Source: an uncultured Pelagibacteraceae bacterium | Lineage (GTDB): Bacteria > Pseudomonadota > Alphaproteobacteria > Pelagibacterales > Pelagibacteraceae | Length of the DNA stretch: 64,000 nt | Assembly: GCA_902552345.1 (NCBI GenBank) | Contig: CACDGO010000002.1 | Span: 141,501-205,500, forward strand | Reading direction: 5' to 3' | Shown: piece by piece, positions 29,001-37,708 of the stretch | How positions within the stretch are numbered: position 1 is the stretch's first letter | Layout of the letters: every line of letters begins with the position of its first letter | Notes under the pieces: generated by a model | Told to the model about the DNA's origin: nothing | Seen by the model: the letters and a program-made list of their open reading frames with translations, nothing else | Database searches by the model: none | Made by a program: the position numbers and the translations under genes

Positions 29001-29786
29001 AAACTTTTTTAAAGAATTCATCATTTGATCATTAAATTCCATCATATGATTATCATTTTCAGGAAAGTAGCTAAATTTAGGTTTATTAGCTTTCTCAAAT
29101 AATTCCATACCCATTGTGAATGGCACGACATCATCTTTCTTGCCATGCATAACTAAAATAGGAGTATTTATATTTTTTATCTTTTTTAAAGAGTCGTATC
29201 TATCTTTTATTAATAAATCGACTGGCAAATAAGGGTAATAGATTTTTGCAGCATCAGCGACTGAAGTAAAAGGTGATTCTAAAACAATGCCTGAGAAAGA
29301 ATTATCCTGACCTAATTCTGTAGCAACGCCAGTACCTAGTGACTCTCCATATAAAATTATATTTTTATTTTCAATTCCAATCTTATTAAGCCATTCAACT
29401 GATTTTCTAGCATCATTATATAAATTTTTCTCCGTTGGTTTTCCTGGATTGCCGCTAAATCCTCTCCATGAAATTAGTAAGATATTTATATCTAATCTAT
29501 TTAATTCATTAAGTTTATGAACTCTATTTGTTAAATCACCTGCATTACCGTGGAAGTACAAAATTGTTTTATTTTTTTTTATATCTTTTTCTAAAAACCA
29601 TGACTTAAGTTTTATATCTTTATCAACTTCAATAAAAACCTCTTTATATTTAAATTTAATTTCATCTCCAATATAATTATTTTCACTGGGGTGATAAAGT
29701 AATTTTCTTTGATAAAAGTAAGTGAAAAGCACAATTATAATGTAGGCTAAAATTACTGATGACAAAGCTGAGTAAAGATACTTCAT
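28983..29786 (-). CDS. Membrane-anchored alpha/beta hydrolase (BEM46/ABHD13-like)
   Basis: The protein has 267 aa. One N-terminal TM anchor (about 5-25) is followed by QRKLLYHPSE, a BEM46-family hallmark. The oxyanion region LYFHGNAGDLTNR, the nucleophile elbow YGESLGTG (Ser), and the Asp and His candidates in MHGKKDDVVPF and ENDNHMMEF complete a serine-hydrolase triad. The substrate is unknown. The start overlaps the DMT transporter stop by 4 bases, so it is the last gene of the TRAP-amidase series. The 3' end overlaps ftsY by 18 bases. Confidence 0.85.
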   Translation of the reverse strand: MKYLYSALSSVILAYIIIVLFTYFYQRKLLYHPSENNYIGDEIKFKYKEVFIEVDKDIKLKSWFLEKDIKKNKTILYFHGNAGDLTNRVHKLNELNRLDINILLISWRGFSGNPGKPTEKNLYNDARKSVEWLNKIGIENKNIILYGESLGTGVATELGQDNSFSGIVLESPFTSVADAAKIYYPYLPVDLLIKDRYDSLKKIKNINTPILVMHGKKDDVVPFTMGMELFEKANKPKFSYFPENDNHMMEFNDQMMNSLKKFLGFNT

Positions 29787-30685
29787 ATTTTTTTTCTTGC
29801 AAAATAAACTCCAGTAAAAACTAGCAAACCTCCTAAATAATGAAAACTTAAAAGTGGTTCTTTAAAAATTATAATTCCAAAGATAGATCCATAAACTGCA
29901 AATAAATATAGAGAAAATCCAGCTAAGGATGCTCCCAAATATCTTTGTAATTTTGTATATAAAGAGAAAGCTATTATGCTGGGTGAAATAGCAGCAAAAA
30001 TAACCCAAAATAAAAAAGTCTGGTTGTAATTTGTTTTAGCAAAATAAACATTTTCCAAAATGAAAAAAGGTAAAAGTGAAATAAATCCAAACATTGCAAT
30101 AAGAGTAAATCGCGCCATTAAACTATATTTTGATTTCCAATTTAACAAATAAATCGAATAAAGAGCCCAGCCTAAAGCTGCTCCCAAAACCCATAAATCA
30201 CCGATTGTAAAATTTAAGTTGATTAAAAAATCCAAATTTCCTTTTGATATGATAGTGAAAACTCCTGTAATACAAATTAATAAACCTAATATTCTAAAAA
30301 AATTAATTTTTTCTTTTAAAAATAAAATTGACAGAAAAATTATTATCACTGGGGAGGATGTGTAAATAATGCCAATATTCGCCATGGTTGTCGTCATTCC
30401 TGCAAGATTTGGAAAGGCTCCGCAAACACCACAACCCATTGACCCTAAAAAAAAAAGTTTAAAAAATTCTTTATTAAACTCCTTTTTATTTTTTAAAATT
30501 TCATTATAAAAAAAAGGAATTAAGATTATAAATACAGAAAACCATCTCCAAAATGCTAAGGAGATAGGTGGAACTGACTCCACTCCACCTCTAGCAACTA
30601 TAGTATTAGTAGCCATAAAAATTGGCTGAATAAATAAAAGTGTGTAAGGAGCTAGTTTATTTTTTGTTTGCAAAGAAAGCTTCAT
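29783..30685 (-). CDS. EamA/DMT-family membrane transporter
   Basis: The protein has 300 aa with about ten TM segments in two EamA halves. The first begins with PIFMATNTIVARGGVESVPP and LAFWRW. The second half has ALGWALYSIY and the closing FHYLGGLLVFTGVYFARKK. It is probably an exporter of amino acids or small metabolites; the substrate is unknown. The proposed start overlaps the preceding 60-aa gene by 29 bases. A later start at residue 24 is possible but would cut TM1. Confidence 0.85.
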   Translation of the reverse strand: MKLSLQTKNKLAPYTLLFIQPIFMATNTIVARGGVESVPPISLAFWRWFSVFIILIPFFYNEILKNKKEFNKEFFKLFFLGSMGCGVCGAFPNLAGMTTTMANIGIIYTSSPVIIIFLSILFLKEKINFFRILGLLICITGVFTIISKGNLDFLINLNFTIGDLWVLGAALGWALYSIYLLNWKSKYSLMARFTLIAMFGFISLLPFFILENVYFAKTNYNQTFLFWVIFAAISPSIIAFSLYTKLQRYLGASLAGFSLYLFAVYGSIFGIIIFKEPLLSFHYLGGLLVFTGVYFARKKI

Positions 30686-30839
30686 ACAGCATCATGCCAA
30701 TTGCAAGCGTCATTACAATAAATACTGGTAGTACATCAAAAAAACCAATCATTGGGGATCTGGTTAAAGTAGTGGCTAAACCAACTAAAAAAATTATAGC
30801 TAGAAAACATCCAATTATTTTTGAAATTTTCTCATTCAT
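30657..30839 (-). CDS. 60-residue membrane protein, two TM segments
   Basis: Two hydrophobic helices (about 6-24 and 32-54) are separated by TRSPMIGFFD, with a basic end FFANKK. No family recognised. The frame is kept between the amidase (8-base overlap) and the DMT transporter (29-base overlap), an arrangement that argues for a translated gene rather than a chance frame. Function unknown. It could be an accessory to the neighbouring transporter. Confidence 0.6.
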   Translation of the reverse strand: MNEKISKIIGCFLAIIFLVGLATTLTRSPMIGFFDVLPVFIVMTLAIGMMLYEAFFANKK

Positions 30840-32163
30840 CTTTGCAATTATCCTCTAACCATTTTGCTGTACCTAAAAATCTTAAATCGTCAAATTTATT
30901 GCCAACTAGTTGAAGCCCTAAAGGTAAGTCATTTTCTCCAGTAAGTAAAGGTAGAGAAATCGAGGGCAGGCCTAAATAAGTCCAAATTTTTTGAAAATCT
31001 GCACTGCCTGTAGATCCTAAACCTTTGTCTGCAACCCCATTAGAAGAGGGAGTTAAAATTCCATAGTAATCTTCAAATACCTCTTTATATGACTCGTAAC
31101 TTTGTTTCATAAAATCTATTGCGTCAGAATAATCCTTGGCAGAGTATTTTAGACCTCTAGATATAGCATCGTTCATTTCTTTAGATAATTTTGATTTATC
31201 TTTATCATAGTAAACTTGAAAATTATTTGCCATATCAACTTCGTGTATTATTTGATGATACTTTGGTATTTCTTTAAAGTACGATGGTTCATCGTATATC
31301 TCTATATTCTTTTTAAAAGATTTTATTAAAAACTCGAATGCTTCTTGAGATTTTTTATTTATATTTTTCCAATTCTTAGTCTTATAAAAAATAAACTTTG
31401 GGTCAAACTCTAACTTTTCTTCACATACATCCAGCATTCTGTCAGACGAAAAATAAATAGTACTTGCGTCATATAAATCTTTTCTTATTAAAGACTTGGC
31501 TAACAAGGCAACATCCTTAACTGATCTACCAAAAACACCAATAGTATCTAATTTGTCTGATACTTTTAAAACACCACTCCTTGAAATTAAACCGTAAGAT
31601 GGTTTATAACCTACAACTCCACAATAAGAAGCCGGTCGAATTACTGAACCTCCAGTTTGTGAACCTATTGATAAATGAGACATGTAAGACGCTACCACTG
31701 CTGCTGATCCACTTGATGAACCTCCTGGTGTTCTTGAATAATCATGCGGATTTCGTGTTTTAGATGGATGAATATATGCTAGTTCACACGTAACAGTTTT
31801 ACCCATCACAATAGCACCAGCATTTTTTAATAAGTTTACAATTTCTGAATCTTGAGAACTAGATTTTTTTTTTCTAAAAACAGTTCCACATTCAGTTGGC
31901 ATATCATAAGTTCCAATAATATCTTTTATTGCTACCGGCATTCCATGAAGTGGTCCCAAAGGTTTGCCTGATTTTCTATAATCGTCAGCTTCTTGAGCTT
32001 TTTCTAATAAAAGTTTCTCGTCAAAGAATTGCCAAGCTTTAACATCTTTCTCAAACTTTTTAATTCTATCAATATATGATTTACAAAGATCTATCGATGA
32101 AATTTCTCCTGACTTAAGCTTTAAAGATAATTCATATGCGCTTAAGGATGAGACTTCAATCAT
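30832..32163 (-). CDS. Amidase signature family enzyme
   Basis: Hydrolase of carboxylic amides, 443 aa. The Ser-cisSer-Lys triad is visible: Lys in GMPVAIKDIIGTYD, the first Ser in TPGGSSSGSAAVVA and the nucleophile in GSQTGGSVIRPASYCG. Residues after 230 diverge from GatA, and no gatB/gatC is nearby, so a catabolic amidase is more likely than the tRNA amidotransferase subunit. It follows dctM by 6 bases, which suggests that the TRAP substrate or a derivative is an amide. Confidence 0.85.
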   Translation of the reverse strand: MIEVSSLSAYELSLKLKSGEISSIDLCKSYIDRIKKFEKDVKAWQFFDEKLLLEKAQEADDYRKSGKPLGPLHGMPVAIKDIIGTYDMPTECGTVFRKKKSSSQDSEIVNLLKNAGAIVMGKTVTCELAYIHPSKTRNPHDYSRTPGGSSSGSAAVVASYMSHLSIGSQTGGSVIRPASYCGVVGYKPSYGLISRSGVLKVSDKLDTIGVFGRSVKDVALLAKSLIRKDLYDASTIYFSSDRMLDVCEEKLEFDPKFIFYKTKNWKNINKKSQEAFEFLIKSFKKNIEIYDEPSYFKEIPKYHQIIHEVDMANNFQVYYDKDKSKLSKEMNDAISRGLKYSAKDYSDAIDFMKQSYESYKEVFEDYYGILTPSSNGVADKGLGSTGSADFQKIWTYLGLPSISLPLLTGENDLPLGLQLVGNKFDDLRFLGTAKWLEDNCKDE

Positions 32164-32169
32164 TTAGTT

Positions 32170-33531
32170 TTAATTTGCAAATAAAGTTTCAGGCAACCAT
32201 AAAGCTATTCCAGGGAAAATATACATTAGGAACATTGCAAATATTACAATTCCTAAAAATGGAATAATTCCTCTGAAGATTTCTAATAATTCTACGTTTT
32301 TCGATTGAACTCCCTTAAGATAATAAGCAGACATGGCCATTGGAGGTGTTAAAAATGATGTTTGTAAATTTAAAGCTATTAACATCGCAAACAAATAAGG
32401 GTTAACCCCAAATAAATCTAATAATGGTAAAAATATTGGAACAAATATGATTAATATTTCAGTCCATTCAAGTGGCCATCCAAGTATAAATATAATTATC
32501 TGAGTAATAACAAGAAACTGCCAAGGAGCCAAATCCATTGACTTAAAAAAGTGTTCAAAGACCTCATGGCCTCCTAAATATGAAAACACCGAGGAGAATG
32601 TCCAGGAACCAACAAATAACCACATGATCATTGCTGAAGTTTTTGCTGTTAAAAAAACAGACTCCTTAAAATTTTTCCATTTTAGAGATTTGTATGCATA
32701 AGATAAGATAAGTGCTCCAAATGCACCTACAGCAGCAGCTTCTGCGGGTGTTGCTAAGCCTCCAAGAATTGACCCTAAAACTAAAAGGATTAGAGAAAAT
32801 AAAGGAACAAATGAAATAAGAATTTCCTTGATGATTATTGCAGTTGCCGGAATTTCCTCCTTAGGTGGTTTCGGAGCGATTTTAGGATTAAAATAAGCTA
32901 ACGTAATTGAGTAAACAATATAAAGACCAGCTAAAAGTAGCCCAGGAAAAATTGCAGCCGCAAAAAGTCTCAAAGGCGACAGCTGAGCGATAACTGAATA
33001 AACAATTAACATTATACTTGGAGGAATTAAAATTCCTAGACAGCCACCAGCACAAATTACTCCAGAAGAAAATTTTTTATCATAACCAGCTTTGATCATA
33101 GCTGGCCAAGCTAACAAACCCATCAAAGTCACAACTGCCCCAATTATTCCAGTGGCTGTAGAAAATAATGCGCAAGTAATTAAGGCTGCAACTGCCATTG
33201 ACGCAGGTAATTTATGCGAAGCAAGTCTTATTGCAAAAAATAACCTAGAAACTATTCCTGCTCTCTCAACTAAATAGCCCATAAATAGAAATAGAGGAAC
33301 AGCAGTTAAGACTGTATTATCCATAACGGTATAAGTGTTTTGAACGAATAAACCAAATATTCTGTTATCAAATATGTGGTCCATCAAACCCCAATCGAAA
33401 TATGCATAGTAACCAAACCCAATTCCCATGGCCATTAAAGTGAAAGCAATTGGAAAACCTAGAAGCACTGCTCCAAGGAAAACAAACATCATGATCATTG
33501 CAACTACAGGATCTGGAATATAAAAGTACAT
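32170..33531 (-). CDS. dctM: TRAP transporter large permease subunit (DctM)
   Basis: The protein has 453 aa with about a dozen TM segments, the Na+-driven substrate channel of a TRAP system. Typical motifs are LGFPIAFTLMAMG, VPLFLFMGYLVERAG, GAVVTLMG, GGCLGILIPPSIMLIVYSV, and LATPAEAAAVGAFGAL near the middle. It is one base after dctQ. The large subunit of this subtype goes with the TakP-like binding protein found upstream. Confidence 0.95.
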   Translation of the reverse strand: MYFYIPDPVVAMIMMFVFLGAVLLGFPIAFTLMAMGIGFGYYAYFDWGLMDHIFDNRIFGLFVQNTYTVMDNTVLTAVPLFLFMGYLVERAGIVSRLFFAIRLASHKLPASMAVAALITCALFSTATGIIGAVVTLMGLLAWPAMIKAGYDKKFSSGVICAGGCLGILIPPSIMLIVYSVIAQLSPLRLFAAAIFPGLLLAGLYIVYSITLAYFNPKIAPKPPKEEIPATAIIIKEILISFVPLFSLILLVLGSILGGLATPAEAAAVGAFGALILSYAYKSLKWKNFKESVFLTAKTSAMIMWLFVGSWTFSSVFSYLGGHEVFEHFFKSMDLAPWQFLVITQIIIFILGWPLEWTEILIIFVPIFLPLLDLFGVNPYLFAMLIALNLQTSFLTPPMAMSAYYLKGVQSKNVELLEIFRGIIPFLGIVIFAMFLMYIFPGIALWLPETLFAN

Positions 33532-33532
33532 A

Positions 33533-34111
33533 TTATTTTGCTTTGAATTCTTTTTGAGATGTTCTCATTAATATCTTTTCTGTTTCTTGATCTGTGTCCT
33601 CTCTTTCATCCCACTCGCCTGTCTTTAGGCAATTAATACATCTAAAAACTTCTGCTACACCCTGTAAAGTTAAAAGTAACCCAGATAGAGGTATCAGGGA
33701 TTTTGCCATGTAAATTTGGATCTGGGCAGGACTATTCCAACTTGTTTCTTTAATCTTCCATGCTAAACCTGCATAATCTAAACCGTAAAATGTTAAAGCT
33801 AATACTCCCGGAAAAAAAAATATTATATAAAGTACTAGGTCTAATTTTGCTTGAGTTCTTGTTTTCATTAACCTGTATAAAACATCTCCTCTCACATGGG
33901 CTTGCGTTGAAAGAGTATAAGCTCCGGCCATCATGAAAATTGCTCCATACATTTGTAAACTAAAATCAAAGTTCCACAAAGTTGGTTTATTAAATGCATA
34001 AGCCATCACGACTTCATAACATGTTCCTAAACATAAAATTACAATACACCATGAGAAGGCTTTACCAACTGCCACACTTAAACTATCTGCAAATTTTATA
34101 TATCTATCCAT
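33533..34111 (-). CDS. dctQ: TRAP transporter small permease subunit (DctQ)
   Basis: The protein has 192 aa with four TM segments, the usual number for DctQ. NKPTLWNFDFSLQMYGAIFM followed by AYTLSTQAHVRGDVLYRLM is typical of the family. The C-terminal 30 residues are hydrophilic. It is separated from dctP by a 58-base gap that holds a strong hairpin, so it may be made at a lower level than the binding protein. Confidence 0.92.
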   Translation of the reverse strand: MDRYIKFADSLSVAVGKAFSWCIVILCLGTCYEVVMAYAFNKPTLWNFDFSLQMYGAIFMMAGAYTLSTQAHVRGDVLYRLMKTRTQAKLDLVLYIIFFFPGVLALTFYGLDYAGLAWKIKETSWNSPAQIQIYMAKSLIPLSGLLLTLQGVAEVFRCINCLKTGEWDEREDTDQETEKILMRTSQKEFKAK

Positions 34112-34128
34112 GTATTATTTTTAAATTG

Positions 34129-34160
34129 AAAAAGGGGGATTGTAAATATCCCCCTTTTTT
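34129..34160 (-). terminator. Hairpin terminator/attenuator between dctP and dctQ
   Basis: The stem GGGGGAT/ATCCCCC (34134-34140 with 34148-34154) is extended by five A-T pairs on each side, with a 7-base loop. On the minus strand it ends in TTTTT. It sits inside the operon just after the dctP stop, which fits partial termination giving more binding protein than permease. The stem is nearly symmetrical, so it could act in both directions. Confidence 0.75.
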
Positions 34161-34169
34161 TATGAAAAA

Positions 34170-35339
34170 TTAAATTTTTACGTCAGAAAGTTTACCAAAT
34201 TCAGCCTCGTAAGCGAGTCTGTAGTTTGGCTGATTCATGAGTAAGTATTTCATAACCCTTTTCGCATAAGTTTTTTGCGAGTCTACAATTTTCTTAAAGA
34301 ATGGATCTTTACCAGAAAACTCTCCGATAACTTGATCCCAACCTTTTAGCTGTTGAGCTAAAATTGCATCTGAAGTTTGATATACATTTACTTTATGTTC
34401 ATTCATTAGTTTACTCAAATCAGCAGAGTATCTAACTAATGCTTTGAAATAGTTATCACTATTAGCACTGTATGCTGCATATTTTAATATAGCTTGGTGC
34501 TCTGGTGATAAACTTTCGTACCTTTTTCTATTAATTGGTATTTCGAACATTTCTTGTGACTGGTGGAAGCTTCCTAAATGGTAATGCTTAGAAACGTCTT
34601 GCATTCCAAATTGTGAGTCCGATGTAGGGTTATTGAACTCTGCAGCCTCAATTAATCCAGTTTTCATTGCTGGTTGGATTTCTCCGCCTGGTAATTGTCT
34701 TACGACCATTCCCATTGCAGTCAAAACGTTAGTCGCAAGTCCAACTGTTCGGTATTTCATACCTGTAACATCTGAAACTTGTGTTACGTTTTTCTTAAAC
34801 CAACCAAATGGTTGTGCTGGCATTGGCATATGGAAAAAACCTACATAATCAAAGCCGACTTTTTTCAAAGTCTCTTCGTAAAGTTTTCTTCCTCCACCGT
34901 ACTCAATCCATCCCATTACTTCTTGTGAAGATAAACCGTAAGACGGTCCAGTTCCAAAAAGTGATGCTGCTGGATTTTTTCCATACCAGTAAGCTGTTAC
35001 CCAGTGGCCCATATCAAGTGAACCTGAACTTACAGCTTGTCCAATTTCAGAAGTTTTAACAACTGAACCAACCGGCTGTAAATCGATCTTAAGTGAACCG
35101 CCAGACATCTCCTCAACCATTCGCGCATAGTCGCCGGCCATTTCAAAGAAAATATTTGCACCACTTGGCCATGCTGCTTGCATTTTAAGTGTTACAGATT
35201 TTCCTCCTCCGCCGCCTCCAGCGCCTCCTTGAGGTTTACAAGCCGCTAAAATTCCGCCGGCTGCCACTGCTCCGGCAACTTTAAAGAATTTACGTCTTGA
35301 AGGAGATTTCTTTTTTATGATCTTTTTTTCTTTAGACAT
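34170..35339 (-). CDS. dctP: TRAP transporter substrate-binding protein (DctP family), predicted Tat lipoprotein
   Basis: About 389 aa. The ATG at 35339 is preferred over the in-frame ATG at 35351, because a GGGAGG Shine-Dalgarno (35349-35344) lies 4 bases before it and overlaps the upstream ATG. The N-terminus combines a twin-arginine motif (SRRKFFKVAG) with a lipobox (LAAC), then a glycine-only linker. The mature part looks like the TakP/mannitol-type TRAP family (MQAAWPSGANIFFEMAGDYA, QLPGGEIQPAMKTGLIEAAE, MFEIPINRKRYESL). The ligand is unknown; a 2-oxo or 2-hydroxy acid is plausible from the neighbours. Confidence 0.92.
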   Translation of the reverse strand: MSKEKKIIKKKSPSRRKFFKVAGAVAAGGILAACKPQGGAGGGGGGKSVTLKMQAAWPSGANIFFEMAGDYARMVEEMSGGSLKIDLQPVGSVVKTSEIGQAVSSGSLDMGHWVTAYWYGKNPAASLFGTGPSYGLSSQEVMGWIEYGGGRKLYEETLKKVGFDYVGFFHMPMPAQPFGWFKKNVTQVSDVTGMKYRTVGLATNVLTAMGMVVRQLPGGEIQPAMKTGLIEAAEFNNPTSDSQFGMQDVSKHYHLGSFHQSQEMFEIPINRKRYESLSPEHQAILKYAAYSANSDNYFKALVRYSADLSKLMNEHKVNVYQTSDAILAQQLKGWDQVIGEFSGKDPFFKKIVDSQKTYAKRVMKYLLMNQPNYRLAYEAEFGKLSDVKI

Positions 35340-35451
35340 ATGTCCTCCCATTGTTAATTAACATCAAGATTTAAGCATAAACTCAAATCAGAGTCTCGAT
35401 ATTTTTAAAACTTTTTTAAATTGAAAATTAAAGATTCAATCTATGAGTGTG
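35340..35451 (-). promoter_or_regulatory. Upstream region of the TRAP operon
   Basis: About 110 bases between the downstream hydroxyacid-dehydrogenase stop and dctP, the only sizeable gap in this part. It carries the strong GGGAGG site for dctP, A/T-rich stretches with several TATA-like hexamers, and an imperfect CTCTGATTTGAG inverted repeat. No unambiguous -35/-10 pair could be chosen. Confidence 0.45.
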
Positions 35452-36408
35452 TTAATTTACCTTATCTTTAGGCACTTTGCCTGAAAAAAAGTCTTCAAGA
35501 TTTTTTGTTGCTCGATAAGCCATGTCCCATCTAGTTCTTTTTGTTGCGCTTCCAAGATGAGGTAGTAAAAAAATATTTTTTAAACTTAAATACTCTGGAT
35601 GAATTTTAGGTTCACCGTTATATACATCTAAGCCATAGGCAAAAACAGTTCCATTTTTTAATGCTTCTATCATGGCATCGTCATCGACTATATCTCCTCT
35701 AGCTGCATTACCTATGACGGTATTTTCTTTTAAATAACTTAAAGTTTCTCTGTTTACTAACTTTGTTGTTTCTGGAGTTGCTGGACAATTAATAGATAAA
35801 AATTCACTTTTTTCAAATAAGCTTTTTAAATCTTTATGATAGATCGCACCATCTTCTAATTCAGGTGAAAGTTTAGATCGGTTGTGATAGTGAATTTCCA
35901 TATTAAAAGCTTTTGCTCTTTTAGCAACTGCTCTTCCTATTCTTCCCATTCCAAGTATTCCAAGACTTTTATTAGACATTTGCTTGCCTAATAAAAAATC
36001 CCAAGACCACTTCCAACTTTGAGTTTCTGCGGCCAGCCGTCCCTCGTAAGCTTTTCTTGATGCTCCTAACAAAAGTAAAATCTGAATATCAGCAGTTGCA
36101 TCAGTCAATACATCTGGTGTATTTGTTACAGTAATGCCTCTTTCTTTTGCAGCTTTAATATCTATGTTTCCGAAACCTACCGCGCCATTAGCAATTATTT
36201 TGATGGAGCTGGAGAGTTTAGATATTGTGTCGGCATTAATTGGGTCCGAAACAGAACTTAATATCCCATGAAAATTTTTAGAATTTTCTATAATTTCTTG
36301 AGGCTTATAAATCTTATCATCTTTATTTAAAGTAACTTCAAATAACTCTTTTAACTTCTCCTCATTTTCTTTGAGAAGTCTTCTTGTTACTAATACTTTT
36401 TTTTTCAT
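35452..36408 (-). CDS. D-isomer-specific 2-hydroxyacid dehydrogenase (glyoxylate/hydroxypyruvate reductase-like)
   Basis: The protein has 318 aa with the two-domain formate/glycerate dehydrogenase fold. The NAD(P)-binding motif is LGILGMGRIGRAVAKRAK. The active-site Arg lies in NAARGDIVDDDAM, and the acid-base His in LLPHLGSATKRTRWDM. Placed 1 base after glcF, it most likely interconverts glyoxylate and glycolate or hydroxypyruvate and glycerate. Exact substrate not decidable from motifs. Confidence 0.88.
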   Translation of the reverse strand: MKKKVLVTRRLLKENEEKLKELFEVTLNKDDKIYKPQEIIENSKNFHGILSSVSDPINADTISKLSSSIKIIANGAVGFGNIDIKAAKERGITVTNTPDVLTDATADIQILLLLGASRKAYEGRLAAETQSWKWSWDFLLGKQMSNKSLGILGMGRIGRAVAKRAKAFNMEIHYHNRSKLSPELEDGAIYHKDLKSLFEKSEFLSINCPATPETTKLVNRETLSYLKENTVIGNAARGDIVDDDAMIEALKNGTVFAYGLDVYNGEPKIHPEYLSLKNIFLLPHLGSATKRTRWDMAYRATKNLEDFFSGKVPKDKVN

Positions 36409-36409
36409 C

Positions 36410-37708
36410 TTAGAAGTTATTTAATTTATAAGGCTTTGGACCACCCGTAAACCAATCAAGTAGTTCTACTGTATGTATGATAGGTATTCTGGTACCAGCA
36501 GAAATTTGTGTCATACATCCAATATTGCCGGTTGATATAAAGTCAGGTGAAATTTTCTCAATATTTTTCACTTTATTTTTCAAAAGCGTTTTAGCCATTT
36601 TTTGATGTAAAATATTATATGTTCCTGCAGATCCACAGCATAAATGACCTTCGGGTATATCTAATACTTCGTTACCAGTTTTTGAAATCAAATCTTTTGG
36701 TTGTTGATGAACTTTTTGACCATGCTGCATAGAGCAAGCTGAATGATAAGCTATTTTATACTTTTTATCGGAATTAACGTTGATATTTAATTTAAGATTT
36801 TCATCTAAATACTCGGTTATATCTTTTGTTAGTTCTGAAATCTTTTTAGCTTTTTTCTTTAAATTTTTATCATCTTTGAAAATATGACCATAGTCTTTTA
36901 AAGTAGTTCCACATCCAGATGTATTACTAATTATCGCATCTAAGCCGTTCTTAAGATATTCCTCATGCCAACTTTCAATATTTTTTTTAAAAGAGTCATG
37001 GGCTAATTTTTTCTTACCCAAATGATGGTTTAAAGATCCACAACAATTTATATCCGGCATAACAACAACTTCTACTTTGTGTCTATTCAAAAGTCTAATA
37101 GTTGCCTCATTTATCTCTGGTGAAATCACTCTTTGAACACATCCTGTTAAAAGAGCAACTCTTGAGATTTTTTTACCTTTATTAACTTCGTAAACTTTTT
37201 TTTCTTTTAATTTTTTTCCTGGAATTTTATCTGGCATTAAATGTAATGCGTTCCTTAAAAATTTTGGAAATAAAAAGCTAAATGGCTTTATAATTTTTGA
37301 TGAAATAGCCATTAATAAAAACATGTTTGGTCTTGGTAATACAAAAGAAAGAATGTTTCTAAATAATCTATCTAAAAAAGGTCTTTTATATGTTTCTTCA
37401 ACATAATTTCGTCCATGATCAATCAAATGCATATAGTTTACACCTGAAGGGCAAGTAGTCATGCAAGCGTAACAAGATAAACAACTATCTATATGTTTTG
37501 CAATTTCTTTAGTAGCGGGTTTTTTATTTTCCAACATATCTTTAATTAGATAAATTCTGCCTCTTGGACCTTCTAATTCCTCCCCGTTAACTCCATAAGT
37601 AGGGCACGTTGCGTTACACATTCCACAATGAACACATTTTCTTATTATTGTTTCACTTGTTTTATTATCTTTGTTTAAAAGTTGTTTATCTGTAAATGAG
37701 GTCTGCAT
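36410..37708 (-). CDS. glcF: Glycolate oxidase iron-sulfur subunit
   Basis: Electron-transfer subunit of the membrane-associated glycolate oxidase, 432 aa. Two 4Fe-4S ferredoxin motifs (CVHCGMCNATCPTYG; CLSCYACMTTCPSGV) are followed by two cysteine-rich CCG domains (TGCVQRVISPE...DINCCGSLNHH; YHSACSMQHGQK...HLCCGSAGTYN). It abuts glcE with no gap. Confidence 0.95.
   Translation of the reverse strand: MQTSFTDKQLLNKDNKTSETIIRKCVHCGMCNATCPTYGVNGEELEGPRGRIYLIKDMLENKKPATKEIAKHIDSCLSCYACMTTCPSGVNYMHLIDHGRNYVEETYKRPFLDRLFRNILSFVLPRPNMFLLMAISSKIIKPFSFLFPKFLRNALHLMPDKIPGKKLKEKKVYEVNKGKKISRVALLTGCVQRVISPEINEATIRLLNRHKVEVVVMPDINCCGSLNHHLGKKKLAHDSFKKNIESWHEEYLKNGLDAIISNTSGCGTTLKDYGHIFKDDKNLKKKAKKISELTKDITEYLDENLKLNINVNSDKKYKIAYHSACSMQHGQKVHQQPKDLISKTGNEVLDIPEGHLCCGSAGTYNILHQKMAKTLLKNKVKNIEKISPDFISTGNIGCMTQISAGTRIPIIHTVELLDWFTGGPKPYKLNNF

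Noticed and set aside
30832..32163. Amidase as GatA of the tRNA amidotransferase
   Set aside because: The catalytic triad is shared by both, but gatB and gatC are absent and the neighbours are transport genes. A catabolic amidase is the simpler reading.
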